From assembly GCA_021815825.1 (NCBI GenBank), contig JAKAZO010000032.1:1-32273 (forward strand): a stretch of DNA of 32,273 nucleotides. The letters run 5' to 3'. Under the pieces are notes generated by a model. It saw only the letters and a program-made list of their open reading frames with translations, did no database searches and was not told the DNA's origin. The number at the start of each line of letters is the position of its first letter. The stretch's first letter is position 1. Of this stretch, positions 1 through 8,020 are shown one piece after another. The stretch comes from Pseudomonadota bacterium (lineage in GTDB: Bacteria; Pseudomonadota; Alphaproteobacteria; Acetobacterales; Acetobacteraceae). Made by a program: the position numbers and the translations under genes.

Positions 1-610
1 CCTCCAGCCGCCCTGCCCTCGCCAGCCGGGCCGGCGAGGGCAACGCGCCGGGACGCGGGGCGCGGCGCCCATCCAGCGACCATTGCACCCGCCCCGGCTC
101 CCTGGCGTGGCACAGCGGCCGGGAATCGGCGCCGATCGCGCACCAGCCAGGCGCGTCCGCCTCGGCGGCGAGCGTGTCGGCGAACGCGGCGAGCGCGGCG
201 TCGACGCCGAGCGTGCCGGCGAGCGCGCGGCCCAGCGCCGCCGCGGCGGAAGCGGCATCGCCCGCCTGGCGGCGCGCGGCGGCGAGGCCCAGCCAGACCT
301 CCCGCCCGATATGGTGCCCGGTCTCCGCGGCCCCCTGCTCATCGGCGAGCGTTTCGAACAGCGTCGCCGCCTCCGCGACCCCGCGGCGCAGCAGCAGCCC
401 GGCCAGGGCCAGGCGGACCAGAACGTCCCGCGGGGCCAGGCGCCAGGCCCGGCGCAGCCACGGCTCGGCCGCGTCCAGCCGCCCGGCATCGGCGAGCGCG
501 CGCCCTTCCGCCAGCGCCGCGTGGGCCAGCGCCTCGCGCCGGGCCCGCAAGCGCGCCAGCGCGGCGGCATGGTCGGACGGCGGCGCGTCCGGCCGGTCCG
601 CCGCGTTCAG
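1..610 (-). CDS. TPR-like protein, partial (C-terminus beyond the window edge)
   Basis: On the minus strand an open frame runs from the Sel1 gene's stop to the window edge, about 203 codons without a stop. The predicted protein begins with helical TPR-like sequence (ALAEGRALADAGRLDAAEPW, then LRRAWRLAPRD and LALAGLLLRRG), followed by alanine-rich helices and then a segment starting GWCAIGADSRPL. No ATG lies in this frame. A CTG overlapping the TGA of the upstream gene (CTGA) or an inner TTG near 550 are the only visible starts, so the start is uncertain. The gene lies downstream of the type I secretion genes in the same direction and probably in the same operon. From memory of similar proteins, a glycosyltransferase with an N-terminal TPR region is possible, but the deciding part is outside the window. 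Confidence 0.55.
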   Translation of the reverse strand, partial: MNAADRPDAPPSDHAAALARLRARREALAHAALAEGRALADAGRLDAAEPWLRRAWRLAPRDVLVRLALAGLLLRRGVAEAATLFETLADEQGAAETGHHIGREVWLGLAAARRQAGDAASAAAALGRALAGTLGVDAALAAFADTLAAEADAPGWCAIGADSRPLCHAREPGRVQWSLDGRRAPRPGALPSPARLARAGRLE

Positions 611-2430
611 TGGGCAGCCCCGACGGACGCGTTCAGCGTCGTCTCGCCGGCGGGCGCAACCGCGGGCTCGCCCAGGGACGCAACCGCGCGCCCGGCCGGG
701 GGCAGCGTCGCCAGATCGGCCTCGACCTCGCCGAGCCCCTGGGCCAGGGCGCGCTGGAACCAGAGCCGCGCCTCCTCGGGCCGGCGCTCGCCGGCCAGCC
801 CGCGGGCGAGATAGCGGCCGAGCATCATCTGCGCGTGGCCATGGCCCTGCTCGGCGGCGCGCCGGAACCAGACCTGCGCCTGCACCCGGTCCACCGGCAC
901 GTCGTGCCCGCCGCCGAGCATGGCGCCGATGGCGAACACCGCCCCGACATGGCCGCGCCCCGCCGCCTTCTCGAACAGCGCCAGCGCGCCGGGGTGGTCG
1001 CGCGGCCCGCCGCGGCCGGTCAGCAGCAGCTCGGCCAGCGCCACCTCGGCCTCGACCATGCCGACATCGGCGGCCTTCTGCATCCAGCGCCGCCCCTCCT
1101 CGGCGTCCGGCTCGACGCCGCGCCCTTCGAGCAGCATGCGCCCGTACCAGTATTGCGCGTTGACGATGCCGTCGGCGGCGCGGCGCATCCATTGCGCGGC
1201 GGCGCGGTCGTCACGCGCGATGCCGACGCCCTCGGCGAGGCAGACGCCGAAATTATAGGCGGCGACGAGATCGCCGCCGGCCGCCGCCTGCTCGAACCAG
1301 GCGCGGGTGCGCACGGAATCCTCGGCCGTGCCGGCGCCCTGCTGGACCAGGCTGGCGAGATCGGCATGGGCGTGGGCATCCCCGCTTTCGGCGGCGAGGC
1401 GGAACCAGCGCGCCGCCTCGTCCGGATCGCGCACCATGCCGGCGCCGGTCAGCGACATCAGCCCGAGCGCGCGCGCGGCGGTGCTGTGGCCGGCCTCGGC
1501 GGCGCGGCGGAACCACAGCGCCGCCTCGGCATAATTGGGCGGCAGATCGCCGCCGCGGGCATAGAGATCGCCGACCATCGCCGCCGCCTCGGCATCGCCC
1601 TGCAAGGCGGCGCGGCGCAGCCAGCTCTCGCCATCGAGCACGTTGCGCGGCACGCCGCGCCCTTCCAGCAGCGCCAGGCCCCAGCGCGCCTGCGCCGAGC
1701 GCAGCCCTTTTTCGGCGGCGAGCCGGTAGCGCTCGGCCGCCACGGCGAGGTCCGCCTCGACCCCGGAGCCGCGCTCGCTCATCACGCCGAGCAGATAGAG
1801 CGCCGTCGGCAGGCCGGCCTCCGCGGCGCCGCGCAGCTCCACCGCCGCCCCGGCCAGGGTCTCCGGCGTCTGCCCGCGGCGCAGAATCGCCAGCGCCAGG
1901 CCGAGCCGGCCCTGCGGACAGTTGGCGGCGGCCGATTTGCGGTACCAGGCCTCGGCCTCCTCCAGATTCTGCATCTCGTCGGGGCCGGAGGTGAGGATGT
2001 AGGCGAGCAGCGCCTGCCCGTCGGCGGAGCCGGCCTCGGCGGCGCGGCGTGCCCACAGCAGCCCCTTGGCGAAATCCGGCGCCTGCGCCGCTGGAACGCC
2101 CTGGAACAGCAGATCCGCCGCCGGCGCGGCGGCGGCGCCGGGGGCGAGGCCGCGCACGCAGAGGGTGGCCAGCAGCGTCTGGGCATCGACATAGCCCTGC
2201 TCGGCGGCGCGCTCCAGCCAGCGCACCGCCTCCGCCGGGCTGAACGGCACCGTGCCGCCTTCGATATAGGCGCGGCCGACGCGGTATTGCGCCTCCGCCA
2301 GCCCTGCCTCCGCGGCGCTGGCCAGCAGCGGGAAGCCGCGCGCGGACTGGCCGGCCTCGATCAGCTCCAGCGCCCGCGCCAGGCGCGTCCGGGGTGAAAA
2401 GCGCGCGGCGATCCCGCTCAGCAGACCCAT
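607..2430 (-). CDS. Sel1-repeat (SEL1-like TPR) protein
   Basis: A 607-residue protein made almost entirely of about a dozen Sel1-like repeats of roughly 36 residues. The recurring pattern is A..G...A...LG.....G.GV..D...A..W...AA..G, for example GLMSLTGAGMVRDPDEAARW and GRMLLEGRGVEPDAEEGRRW. Sel1 proteins are alpha-solenoid scaffolds for protein-protein contacts and have no enzymatic activity of their own. There is no clear signal peptide or membrane segment, so it is probably cytoplasmic. The ATG is preceded by GAGGG at an 8-base spacing and starts 10 bp after the stop of the HlyD-type adaptor gene, so the two are probably cotranscribed. A role in presenting or regulating the secretion system's substrate is inference from position only. 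Confidence 0.85.
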   Translation of the reverse strand: MGLLSGIAARFSPRTRLARALELIEAGQSARGFPLLASAAEAGLAEAQYRVGRAYIEGGTVPFSPAEAVRWLERAAEQGYVDAQTLLATLCVRGLAPGAAAAPAADLLFQGVPAAQAPDFAKGLLWARRAAEAGSADGQALLAYILTSGPDEMQNLEEAEAWYRKSAAANCPQGRLGLALAILRRGQTPETLAGAAVELRGAAEAGLPTALYLLGVMSERGSGVEADLAVAAERYRLAAEKGLRSAQARWGLALLEGRGVPRNVLDGESWLRRAALQGDAEAAAMVGDLYARGGDLPPNYAEAALWFRRAAEAGHSTAARALGLMSLTGAGMVRDPDEAARWFRLAAESGDAHAHADLASLVQQGAGTAEDSVRTRAWFEQAAAGGDLVAAYNFGVCLAEGVGIARDDRAAAQWMRRAADGIVNAQYWYGRMLLEGRGVEPDAEEGRRWMQKAADVGMVEAEVALAELLLTGRGGPRDHPGALALFEKAAGRGHVGAVFAIGAMLGGGHDVPVDRVQAQVWFRRAAEQGHGHAQMMLGRYLARGLAGERRPEEARLWFQRALAQGLGEVEADLATLPPAGRAVASLGEPAVAPAGETTLNASVGAAH

Positions 2431-2440
2431 GCGGCCACCC

Positions 2441-3907
2441 TCACGGCTCGCGCATTCCGTCCATGGCCACCGGCAGCACGCGGCCGAGCATGTAGTCCAG
2501 CACCGTGCGCTTGCCGACCTTGATGTCGGCGGTGACGGGCATGCCGGGCACGAGGTGGAACCCGACCGGCGTATCGTGCAGCTTGACGCGGTCGAGGCTG
2601 ATGCGGACGCGATAGAAGGTCTGCGCGCCGATCGCCGGGTCGGCCAGCGCCTGCTCCTCCTGCGTGGTGCTGCTCGCCGAATGGGAGAAGCTGTCCGGGC
2701 TCACCACCCGCACCCGCCCCTCGGCGAAGCCGTACTGGGTGAAGGGGAAGGTATCGAACTTCACCGCCACCGGGTCGCCGACATGGACGAACCCGGCATC
2801 GCGGCCGAGCACGTTGGTCTCCAGCTCGAGCGGCGCGTTGGCCGGCACCAGGGTGAGGAACTGGCTGCCCGACTGCAGCACCGAGCCGACCGAGACCTTG
2901 GCCACCGTCATCACCACCGCGTCCTGCGGCGCGCGCAGCTCCACCAGCTGGCGGCGCAGCTTCGCCTTCTTGAGCTGCTCGGCGGCATCGGCGAGCTTGC
3001 GGCCCTGCTCGACGAGGTCCTTCGAAATCTCGGCGTTCCATGCCTGGACGAAGGCGTCGCGCTCGGCGATCAGCGCTTGCCGCTCGCGCGCGTTGGATTC
3101 GGCGCTGCGCTCGTCGCTGGAGAGATCGCGCTGCATGCCGAGTCTCGTGTCGGTGGCGGCGAGCGAGTTCAGCCGGCTGCCGACCTTGTCGCGCTCCAGG
3201 GTCTGGCGCATCGTCTCGACGCTGGAGGCGACCGAGAGGCGCTGGCGCAGGATCGCCGCCTGCTCGACGTCGCGCGCGATCTGGGTCTGCAGGCTGTCGA
3301 TCTTGCGCTGGTAGTTCTCCAGCTTGGCGACGCGCTCGGCCTGGCGCTGCGCGAAGGCCGCCGCCTGCAGCCGCGCCTCGGACCCGCCCCCCGCGCCGGT
3401 ATAGACGGTGCCGTTCGCCTCCGCGCGCAGCCGGTCCACCTCGGCCTGCAAACTATCGACCTGCGTCTCCAGCGAGCCCATGTCGGCGGCGGCGAAGGTC
3501 GGGTCGAGCTGGGCCAGCAGGTCGCCGGCATGCACCAGCTCGCCCTCGCGCACATTGATGGCGCGCACGATGGCGGTCTCCAGCGGCTGCACGACGATGC
3601 TCGGCGTCGCGGCCACCACCTTGCCCTGCGCGGTGACGACCTTGTCCACCGGGATCAGCGCCGCGGTGGCGATGGCGGAGATCACCAGCGCCGAGATCAC
3701 CCAGGTGACGGCGCGCGCGATGAAGGCGGCTGGCGTGGCGATGACCGCCGCCGACGGCGATTCGAACTCGAGCAGCGCATCCGCCGCGTGCCCCAGTGCG
3801 GCGTGCCCCAGCGCCACCTGCCCGCCCGGCCCGAGGCCCTTGGGCGCGCGTCCGCCGACCACCGCCAGCTTGCCCTCGGACCCGCCAGCCCCGACCAGTG
3901 CACCCAT
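2441..3907 (-). CDS. HlyD-family type I secretion periplasmic adaptor
   Basis: Membrane fusion protein of a type I secretion system, linking the inner-membrane ABC transporter to a TolC-like outer-membrane channel. With the ATG at 3907 it is 488 residues: a Gly/Ala-rich cytoplasmic N-terminus, one membrane segment at about residues 63-85, then the typical first barrel half (VDKVVTAQGKVV, IVVQPLETAIVRAI, VREGELVHAGDLLAQLDPTF). A long coiled coil follows, then the second half with LRAPQDAVV and the HlyD-like C-terminus (VGFHLVPGMPVTADIKVGKR). An in-frame TTG at 3952 would add 15 residues, but its ribosome-binding site is poor. The ATG has AGAGGA 11 bases upstream. The gene follows the ABC transporter gene on the same strand. 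The N-terminus contains the small internal repeat ALGHAALGHAA. Confidence 0.9.
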   Translation of the reverse strand: MGALVGAGGSEGKLAVVGGRAPKGLGPGGQVALGHAALGHAADALLEFESPSAAVIATPAAFIARAVTWVISALVISAIATAALIPVDKVVTAQGKVVAATPSIVVQPLETAIVRAINVREGELVHAGDLLAQLDPTFAAADMGSLETQVDSLQAEVDRLRAEANGTVYTGAGGGSEARLQAAAFAQRQAERVAKLENYQRKIDSLQTQIARDVEQAAILRQRLSVASSVETMRQTLERDKVGSRLNSLAATDTRLGMQRDLSSDERSAESNARERQALIAERDAFVQAWNAEISKDLVEQGRKLADAAEQLKKAKLRRQLVELRAPQDAVVMTVAKVSVGSVLQSGSQFLTLVPANAPLELETNVLGRDAGFVHVGDPVAVKFDTFPFTQYGFAEGRVRVVSPDSFSHSASSTTQEEQALADPAIGAQTFYRVRISLDRVKLHDTPVGFHLVPGMPVTADIKVGKRTVLDYMLGRVLPVAMDGMREP

Positions 3908-3976
3908 TACCGTCCCGATCCTCTTGCCAAGTCCCGTTCCCCGCCCCGTCAATCCCGCGCCATCAAACCCGCGCCG

Positions 3977-6259
3977 TCAATCACCCTGGGCCAGCACCGG
4001 CCCGACGCTGGTGGGGCGATTGGCCGGGTCCTGCATGTGGCGATTCTGCTGCAGCCAGAGCTGGCGATAGATGGCGCAGCGCTCCACCAGCTCCCGATGC
4101 GGCCCCATATCCAGCACCTTGCCCTGATCGAGCACCAGAATCGCGTCGCAATCGACCAGCGAGGAGAGCCGGTGCGAGACGATCGCCATGGTCCGCCCGC
4201 GGCCGATGCGCCTGAGGTTGGCGTTGACCAGCGCCTCGCTCTCGGGATCCAGCGCGCTGGTCGCCTCGTCGAGGATGAGGATGCGCGGGTCGTTGATCAA
4301 GGCGCGGGCGATGGCCAGGCGCTGGCGCTGGCCGCCGGAGAGGTTGGGCGACCCCTCCTCGATGAAGGTCTCGTAGCCCTGCGGCATGCGCTCGATGAAT
4401 TCCTCCGCGCCGGCCAGCCGCGCCGCGCGCACCGCATCCTCCAGCGTCAGTCCGGGCCGGCCGGCGAGGATGTTCTCCCGCACCGTGCCGCGGAAGAGGA
4501 AATTATCCTGCAGCACGACGCCGAAGCTGCGGCGCAGATGCGGCAGGTTGATCTCGCGCAGCTCGCTGCCGTCGATCTTCACGTAGCCGTCATATTCGCG
4601 GTTGATGCCCTGCAGCAGCCGCGTGATGGTGGATTTGCCCGAGCCGCTCTTGCCGACGATGCCGAGCATGGTCCCGGCCGGGACGCTGAAGGAGACGTTC
4701 TCCAGCGCCTTCGCCTTGGCGCCGGGATAGGCGAAGGTGACGTTCTCGAAGGTGATGGCGCCGTTGAACCGCGGCCGCAGCCCGCGCGACACGCCGGAGA
4801 CCTCGGTCGGGTGGTTGAGCACCATCGCCGCCTCGCCGACCGCGGCGCGGACTTCCTCCATGTCCTCGATCAGCCGCGCCAGCCCGACGAGCGGCTGGGC
4901 CAGGCGCATGCCGAGCAGCATGAAGGCGATCAGCCCGCCGACCTGGACGGTGGAGGCCTGCTCCAGCACCAGATAGGCGCCGAGCAGCAGCACGCCGCGC
5001 TCGATGAAGCGCTCGATCGGCGTCACCAGCGTCGCCGGCCAGTTGGACAGGCGCCCGGCCTCCAGCCGCTTTCGGCTGGCATCGGCGACGCGCTCGTCCC
5101 AGATCTCCTTCTGCACCGGCTCCATGGCCAGGGATTTCACCGTGCGGATGCCGTGCACGGTCTCGACCATGACGACGCTCTTGCGCACCTCGGCCTCGAT
5201 GGCGCGGCCGACCTTGACGCGGATCGCCGGCAGGAAGGCGAGGATGATGAGCGCGATCAGCACCGAGCCGGCCACCACCATCCAGGCCAGGGTGGCGCTG
5301 AGGTAGAACAGGAACGGCAGCAGCACGAGGAGCGTGAAGAGATCGAGGAAGGTGGTGAGCATCTTGCCGGTGAGGAACTCACGCAGCTTCCAGATCTGAT
5401 GCAGGCGGTGATTGGTCTGGCCGGCCGGGTTGCGCTCGAAATAATCGATCGGCAGGGCCAGCAGGCGGTTGAAGATGTGCAGGTTCAGCGTGCTGTCGAT
5501 GCGTGCCGCCACCACCTGCGTCAGTTCGCGGCGCGCATAGCCGAGCAGTGTCTCGTAGAGCACGCCGACGCCGAGGATGGTCGAAATCAGCACCAGCGTG
5601 GACAGGCTCTGATGCACCAGCACCCGGTCGATCACCGTCATGACCAGGAGCGGCGGCAGGATGGTGAGGATGCTGAGCGCGATCGAGGCCAGGCCGATAT
5701 CGCGCAGGATGCGCCGCTCGCGCAGCACCGCGCGGGCGATCCAGCCGAAGGTGAAGGGGGCGTCCGCCTCCGGCGCGCCGCGCGGCTTGCGCACCAGCAT
5801 CGCCTCGCCGCTCCAGACCTGCTGCAGGCGGAGCTCATCGACGGCGACCGGATCGGCCGAGGCCGGGGCGCGGGGATCGCGCAGAAAAACGACATTGCGC
5901 GCCGGATTGGCGCCGACCAGCAGCCCGGCGCCGCCATCGGAGAAGAGCAGCACCACCGGCGTCGGGCCCTTCAGCTTCAGCAGCTGGCCCCAGCTCAGCC
6001 GGGTCGCCTTGGCCCACAGGCCGCTGTTGCGGACCCAGGCGAGCAGCGACAGGGCCGACACCACCTCGCCGCGCGGCACGCGCAGCTCGTTCGTGTCGAG
6101 GTCGATACCATGATAGCGGGCGGCGGCCAGGATCGCGCGCACCCGCACCGAGGGCGAGTCGCCCTCACCGGCCGCCGCGTCGGCGTCGCTGCCGATCGGT
6201 GGTGGCGCACCAGGCTGCGCCTTGGGGTCGCCGCCCGGGATCACGTCGAAATTGTCCAA
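3977..6259 (-). CDS. Type I secretion ABC transporter (permease/ATPase) with C39-like domain
   Basis: A 760-residue HlyB-type exporter. Residues about 35-160 form a C39-peptidase-like domain. Its start (RVRAILAAARYHGIDLDTNE) lacks the catalytic Cys of true C39 peptidases, as in HlyB, so it should bind substrate rather than cleave it. Residues about 165-480 carry the six-helix transmembrane domain. The C-terminal ATPase has Walker A GKSGSGKST (Lys near 542), the signature LSGGQRQRLAIARAL, Walker B ILILDEATSALD and the switch His in SHRLSSL. The start is a TTG with GAGAGG six bases upstream. It is the first gene of a minus-strand operon with the HlyD-like adaptor and the Sel1 protein. The RTX-type substrate expected for this class and a TolC homologue are not in the window. 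Confidence 0.92.
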   Translation of the reverse strand: MDNFDVIPGGDPKAQPGAPPPIGSDADAAAGEGDSPSVRVRAILAAARYHGIDLDTNELRVPRGEVVSALSLLAWVRNSGLWAKATRLSWGQLLKLKGPTPVVLLFSDGGAGLLVGANPARNVVFLRDPRAPASADPVAVDELRLQQVWSGEAMLVRKPRGAPEADAPFTFGWIARAVLRERRILRDIGLASIALSILTILPPLLVMTVIDRVLVHQSLSTLVLISTILGVGVLYETLLGYARRELTQVVAARIDSTLNLHIFNRLLALPIDYFERNPAGQTNHRLHQIWKLREFLTGKMLTTFLDLFTLLVLLPFLFYLSATLAWMVVAGSVLIALIILAFLPAIRVKVGRAIEAEVRKSVVMVETVHGIRTVKSLAMEPVQKEIWDERVADASRKRLEAGRLSNWPATLVTPIERFIERGVLLLGAYLVLEQASTVQVGGLIAFMLLGMRLAQPLVGLARLIEDMEEVRAAVGEAAMVLNHPTEVSGVSRGLRPRFNGAITFENVTFAYPGAKAKALENVSFSVPAGTMLGIVGKSGSGKSTITRLLQGINREYDGYVKIDGSELREINLPHLRRSFGVVLQDNFLFRGTVRENILAGRPGLTLEDAVRAARLAGAEEFIERMPQGYETFIEEGSPNLSGGQRQRLAIARALINDPRILILDEATSALDPESEALVNANLRRIGRGRTMAIVSHRLSSLVDCDAILVLDQGKVLDMGPHRELVERCAIYRQLWLQQNRHMQDPANRPTSVGPVLAQGD

Positions 6260-6325
6260 GACCGACCTCTCACTGCTTCAGTTGGCCGATACCCGGGCCC
6301 CGATCGCCTGGCGGACACCGGGGCG

Positions 6326-6349
6326 GACATCTGGACCGACATCCGGACC
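6326..6349 (+). repeat. 12-bp tandem repeat, two copies
   Basis: Two adjacent copies of GACATCYGGACC (one T/C difference) lie in the 244-bp gap between the divergent ABC transporter and GNAT genes. The surrounding sequence repeats CCGAC and CGGAC motifs. They could be operator half-sites or slippage products; the sequence alone does not decide. Confidence 0.5.
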
Positions 6350-6443
6350 GACGATCGCGCCGCGGCATCGGCCGCTGCCCTCGCCCGCCAAACGGGGGCG
6401 GCGCGGTGGCCATTTGCACGCCACGCCCGCACGCATCACCATG

Positions 6444-6471
6444 ACCTTCTACCAGGAACCTTCTACCAGGA
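6444..6471 (+). repeat. 14-bp perfect tandem repeat upstream of the GNAT gene
   Basis: ACCTTCTACCAGGA occurs twice head to tail with no mismatch, ending 32 bp before the chosen GNAT start. An in-frame ATG at 6441 would make this repeat coding. Because 14 is not a multiple of three, duplication of the unit would have shifted that frame, which argues for the repeat being non-coding. A direct regulatory repeat or a recent duplication are both possible. Confidence 0.6.
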
Positions 6472-6503
6472 ACGTTACTCAAAGCGAAGCAGGATCACGC
6501 GCC

Positions 6504-7019
6504 ATGCCGATACGTCCCGCCACCTCGGCCGACCTGGCCGAGATCCAAGCGATCTACGCCCATCACGTCCTGCACGGCACCGGCACGTTCGAAGACGCGC
6601 CGCCGTCGGTCGAGGAGGTCACCGCCCGCTTCGCCGCCGCCACGGAAGCCGGCGGGCGGGCCGGCTGGCTGGTGGCGACGGACGCCACCGGGGTGCAGGG
6701 CTATGTCATCTACGCCCAGTACCGCGACCGCAGCGGCTACCGGTTCTGCGCCGAGGACGGGGTCTATGTCCGCGACGACGTGCGCGGCCAGGGTCTCGGC
6801 AAAACCCTCGTCGCCGCCGCGATCGAGGCCGCCGCCGCCGCCGGCTACAGCCAGATGATCGCGGTCATCGGCGACCAGGCCAATGCCGGCTCGATCGGCC
6901 TGCACGCCAGCCTCGGCTTCCGCCAGGTCGGGCTGCTGCGCGGCGTCGGCTTCAAGTTCGGCCGCTGGCTGGACGTCGTACTGATGCAGCGCGCGCTGGC
7001 GGACGGCACCGAGCGTTGA
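6504..7019 (+). CDS. GNAT N-acetyltransferase, phosphinothricin-acetyltransferase type
   Basis: A 171-residue GNAT protein. It opens with IRPATSADLAEIQAIYAHHV, typical of the Pat/Bar/YncA (MnaT) group. It continues with GYVIYAQYRDRSGYRF and the acetyl-CoA-binding motif A VRDDVRGQGLGKTL (Q/RxxGxG). The family ending follows, with NAGSIGLHASLGFRQVG and a W.DVV.MQR tail. Known members acetylate phosphinothricin, methionine sulfoximine/sulfone or amino-acid analogues; the native substrate here cannot be read from sequence. The ATG at 6504 has AGGA nine bases upstream and matches the usual family N-terminus. In-frame starts at 6222 and 6441 would add sequence unlike the family. The gene is followed 41 bp later by the ArsR-methyltransferase gene, which has its own operator-like palindrome. 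Confidence 0.9.
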   Translation: MPIRPATSADLAEIQAIYAHHVLHGTGTFEDAPPSVEEVTARFAAATEAGGRAGWLVATDATGVQGYVIYAQYRDRSGYRFCAEDGVYVRDDVRGQGLGKTLVAAAIEAAAAAGYSQMIAVIGDQANAGSIGLHASLGFRQVGLLRGVGFKFGRWLDVVLMQRALADGTER

Positions 7020-7026
7020 TCATCTG

Positions 7027-7048
7027 GACATAAGCATATGTTTATGTC
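7027..7048. promoter_or_regulatory. Near-perfect 22-bp palindrome, candidate ArsR-family operator
   Basis: The left arm is GACATAAGCAT and the right arm is ATGTTTATGTC; 10 of 11 positions pair. It is an AT-rich island in a very GC-rich region and ends 2 bp before the AGGGAGG ribosome-binding site of the ArsR-methyltransferase gene. AT-rich palindromes of the ATAA...TTAT type are typical ArsR-family operators. Autoregulation by the adjacent protein is the simplest inference. Confidence 0.6.
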
Positions 7049-7060
7049 ATAGGGAGGCGC

Positions 7061-8014
7061 ATGAACCGCCTGCTCACCGCGCTGCGCGCCGCCGCCGAGC
7101 CGACCCGGCTGCGCCTGCTCGCGCTCGCCGCCCGCGGCGCCTTCTGCGTCCTCGACCTCACCGAGATCCTCGGCCAGTCCCAGCCACGCCTGTCGCGGCA
7201 TCTGCGCCTGCTGTGCGAGGCCGGGCTGCTCGAACGCACGCGCGAGGGCGCCAATGTCTGGTTCAGCCTCGCCGGCGGCGAGGCCGGCAGCCTGGTGCGC
7301 GACCTGCTCGCCCGCCTGCCGGAGGACGAGCCCACCCTCGCCGCCGATCGGCGCCAGGGCGCGCGCGTCCTCGCCGAGCGCGCCCGCGTCGCCTCCGAAC
7401 GCTTCCGCCACCAGGGCGCGGACTGGGACGAGATGCGCGCGCTGGATCTGCCGGCCGCCGCGGTCGAGGCGGCGCTGCTCGATCTGCTGCCCGCCGGCCC
7501 GATCGGCGCCGTGCTCGACATCGGCACCGGCACCGGACGGCTGCTCGAAGTGCTCGCCCCGCATGTCCGCGCCGGAGTCGGCGTCGATGCCAGCCGGGCG
7601 ATGCTGGCCCTGGCCCGCGACCGGATCGCCCGTCCCGGTCTCAACGGCGCCTCGCTCGGCCATTGCTCCGTGCGCCAGGCGGACATGTACCGCCTCCCCT
7701 TCGCCGACGCCGCCTTCGACCTCGCCGTGCTGCAGATGGTGCTGCACTATGCCGAGGACCCCGCCGGCGCCATCGCCGAGGCGGCGCGGGTGCTGCGCCC
7801 GGGCGGGGAACTCATCGTCGTCGATCTCGCCCGTCACCAGCGCGCCGACGTCGTCGACCGCCTCGCCCATCGCTGGCCCGGCTTCGAGGACGAGGCCCTG
7901 CGCCGCCTGTTCGCCGCCTCCGGCCTCAACGCGTTTCCGCCCATCATCGTCGCCGGGCCGCTCGAGGTCCGCCTCTGGCACGGGCTGCGCGCCGCCGCCG
8001 CGCTCGCCGCCTGA
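7061..8014 (+). CDS. ArsR-family regulator fused to SAM-dependent methyltransferase (SahR-like)
   Basis: A 317-residue two-domain protein. Residues about 1-90 are an ArsR-type winged helix (ALRAAAEPTRLRLLALAARG; recognition region QSQPRLSRHLRLLCEAGLLE; wing REGANVWFSL). Residues about 135-280 are a class I methyltransferase with motif I VLDIGTGTGRLLE at 151-163, an acidic motif II (GVGVDAS), QADMYRLPFADAAFDLAV and a final EAARVLRPGGELIVVDL. This architecture is that of SahR-type regulators, which sense S-adenosylhomocysteine and control methionine-cycle genes in Proteobacteria. The domain may sense rather than methylate. Usually metF or metH lies next to it, but none is present here. The start is an ATG with AGGGAGG three bases upstream. 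The 3' end converges on the PLD gene with only 6 bp between them. Confidence 0.88.
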   Translation: MNRLLTALRAAAEPTRLRLLALAARGAFCVLDLTEILGQSQPRLSRHLRLLCEAGLLERTREGANVWFSLAGGEAGSLVRDLLARLPEDEPTLAADRRQGARVLAERARVASERFRHQGADWDEMRALDLPAAAVEAALLDLLPAGPIGAVLDIGTGTGRLLEVLAPHVRAGVGVDASRAMLALARDRIARPGLNGASLGHCSVRQADMYRLPFADAAFDLAVLQMVLHYAEDPAGAIAEAARVLRPGGELIVVDLARHQRADVVDRLAHRWPGFEDEALRRLFAASGLNAFPPIIVAGPLEVRLWHGLRAAAALAA

Positions 8015-8020
8015 CCGCGC

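Noticed and set aside
2429-7033. A 1534-codon plus-strand open frame antisense to the secretion operon
   Set aside because: It is antisense to ABC transporter, HlyD and part of the GNAT gene and has low-complexity Arg/Ala/Leu/His-rich sequence without a domain; high GC content makes long spurious frames common.
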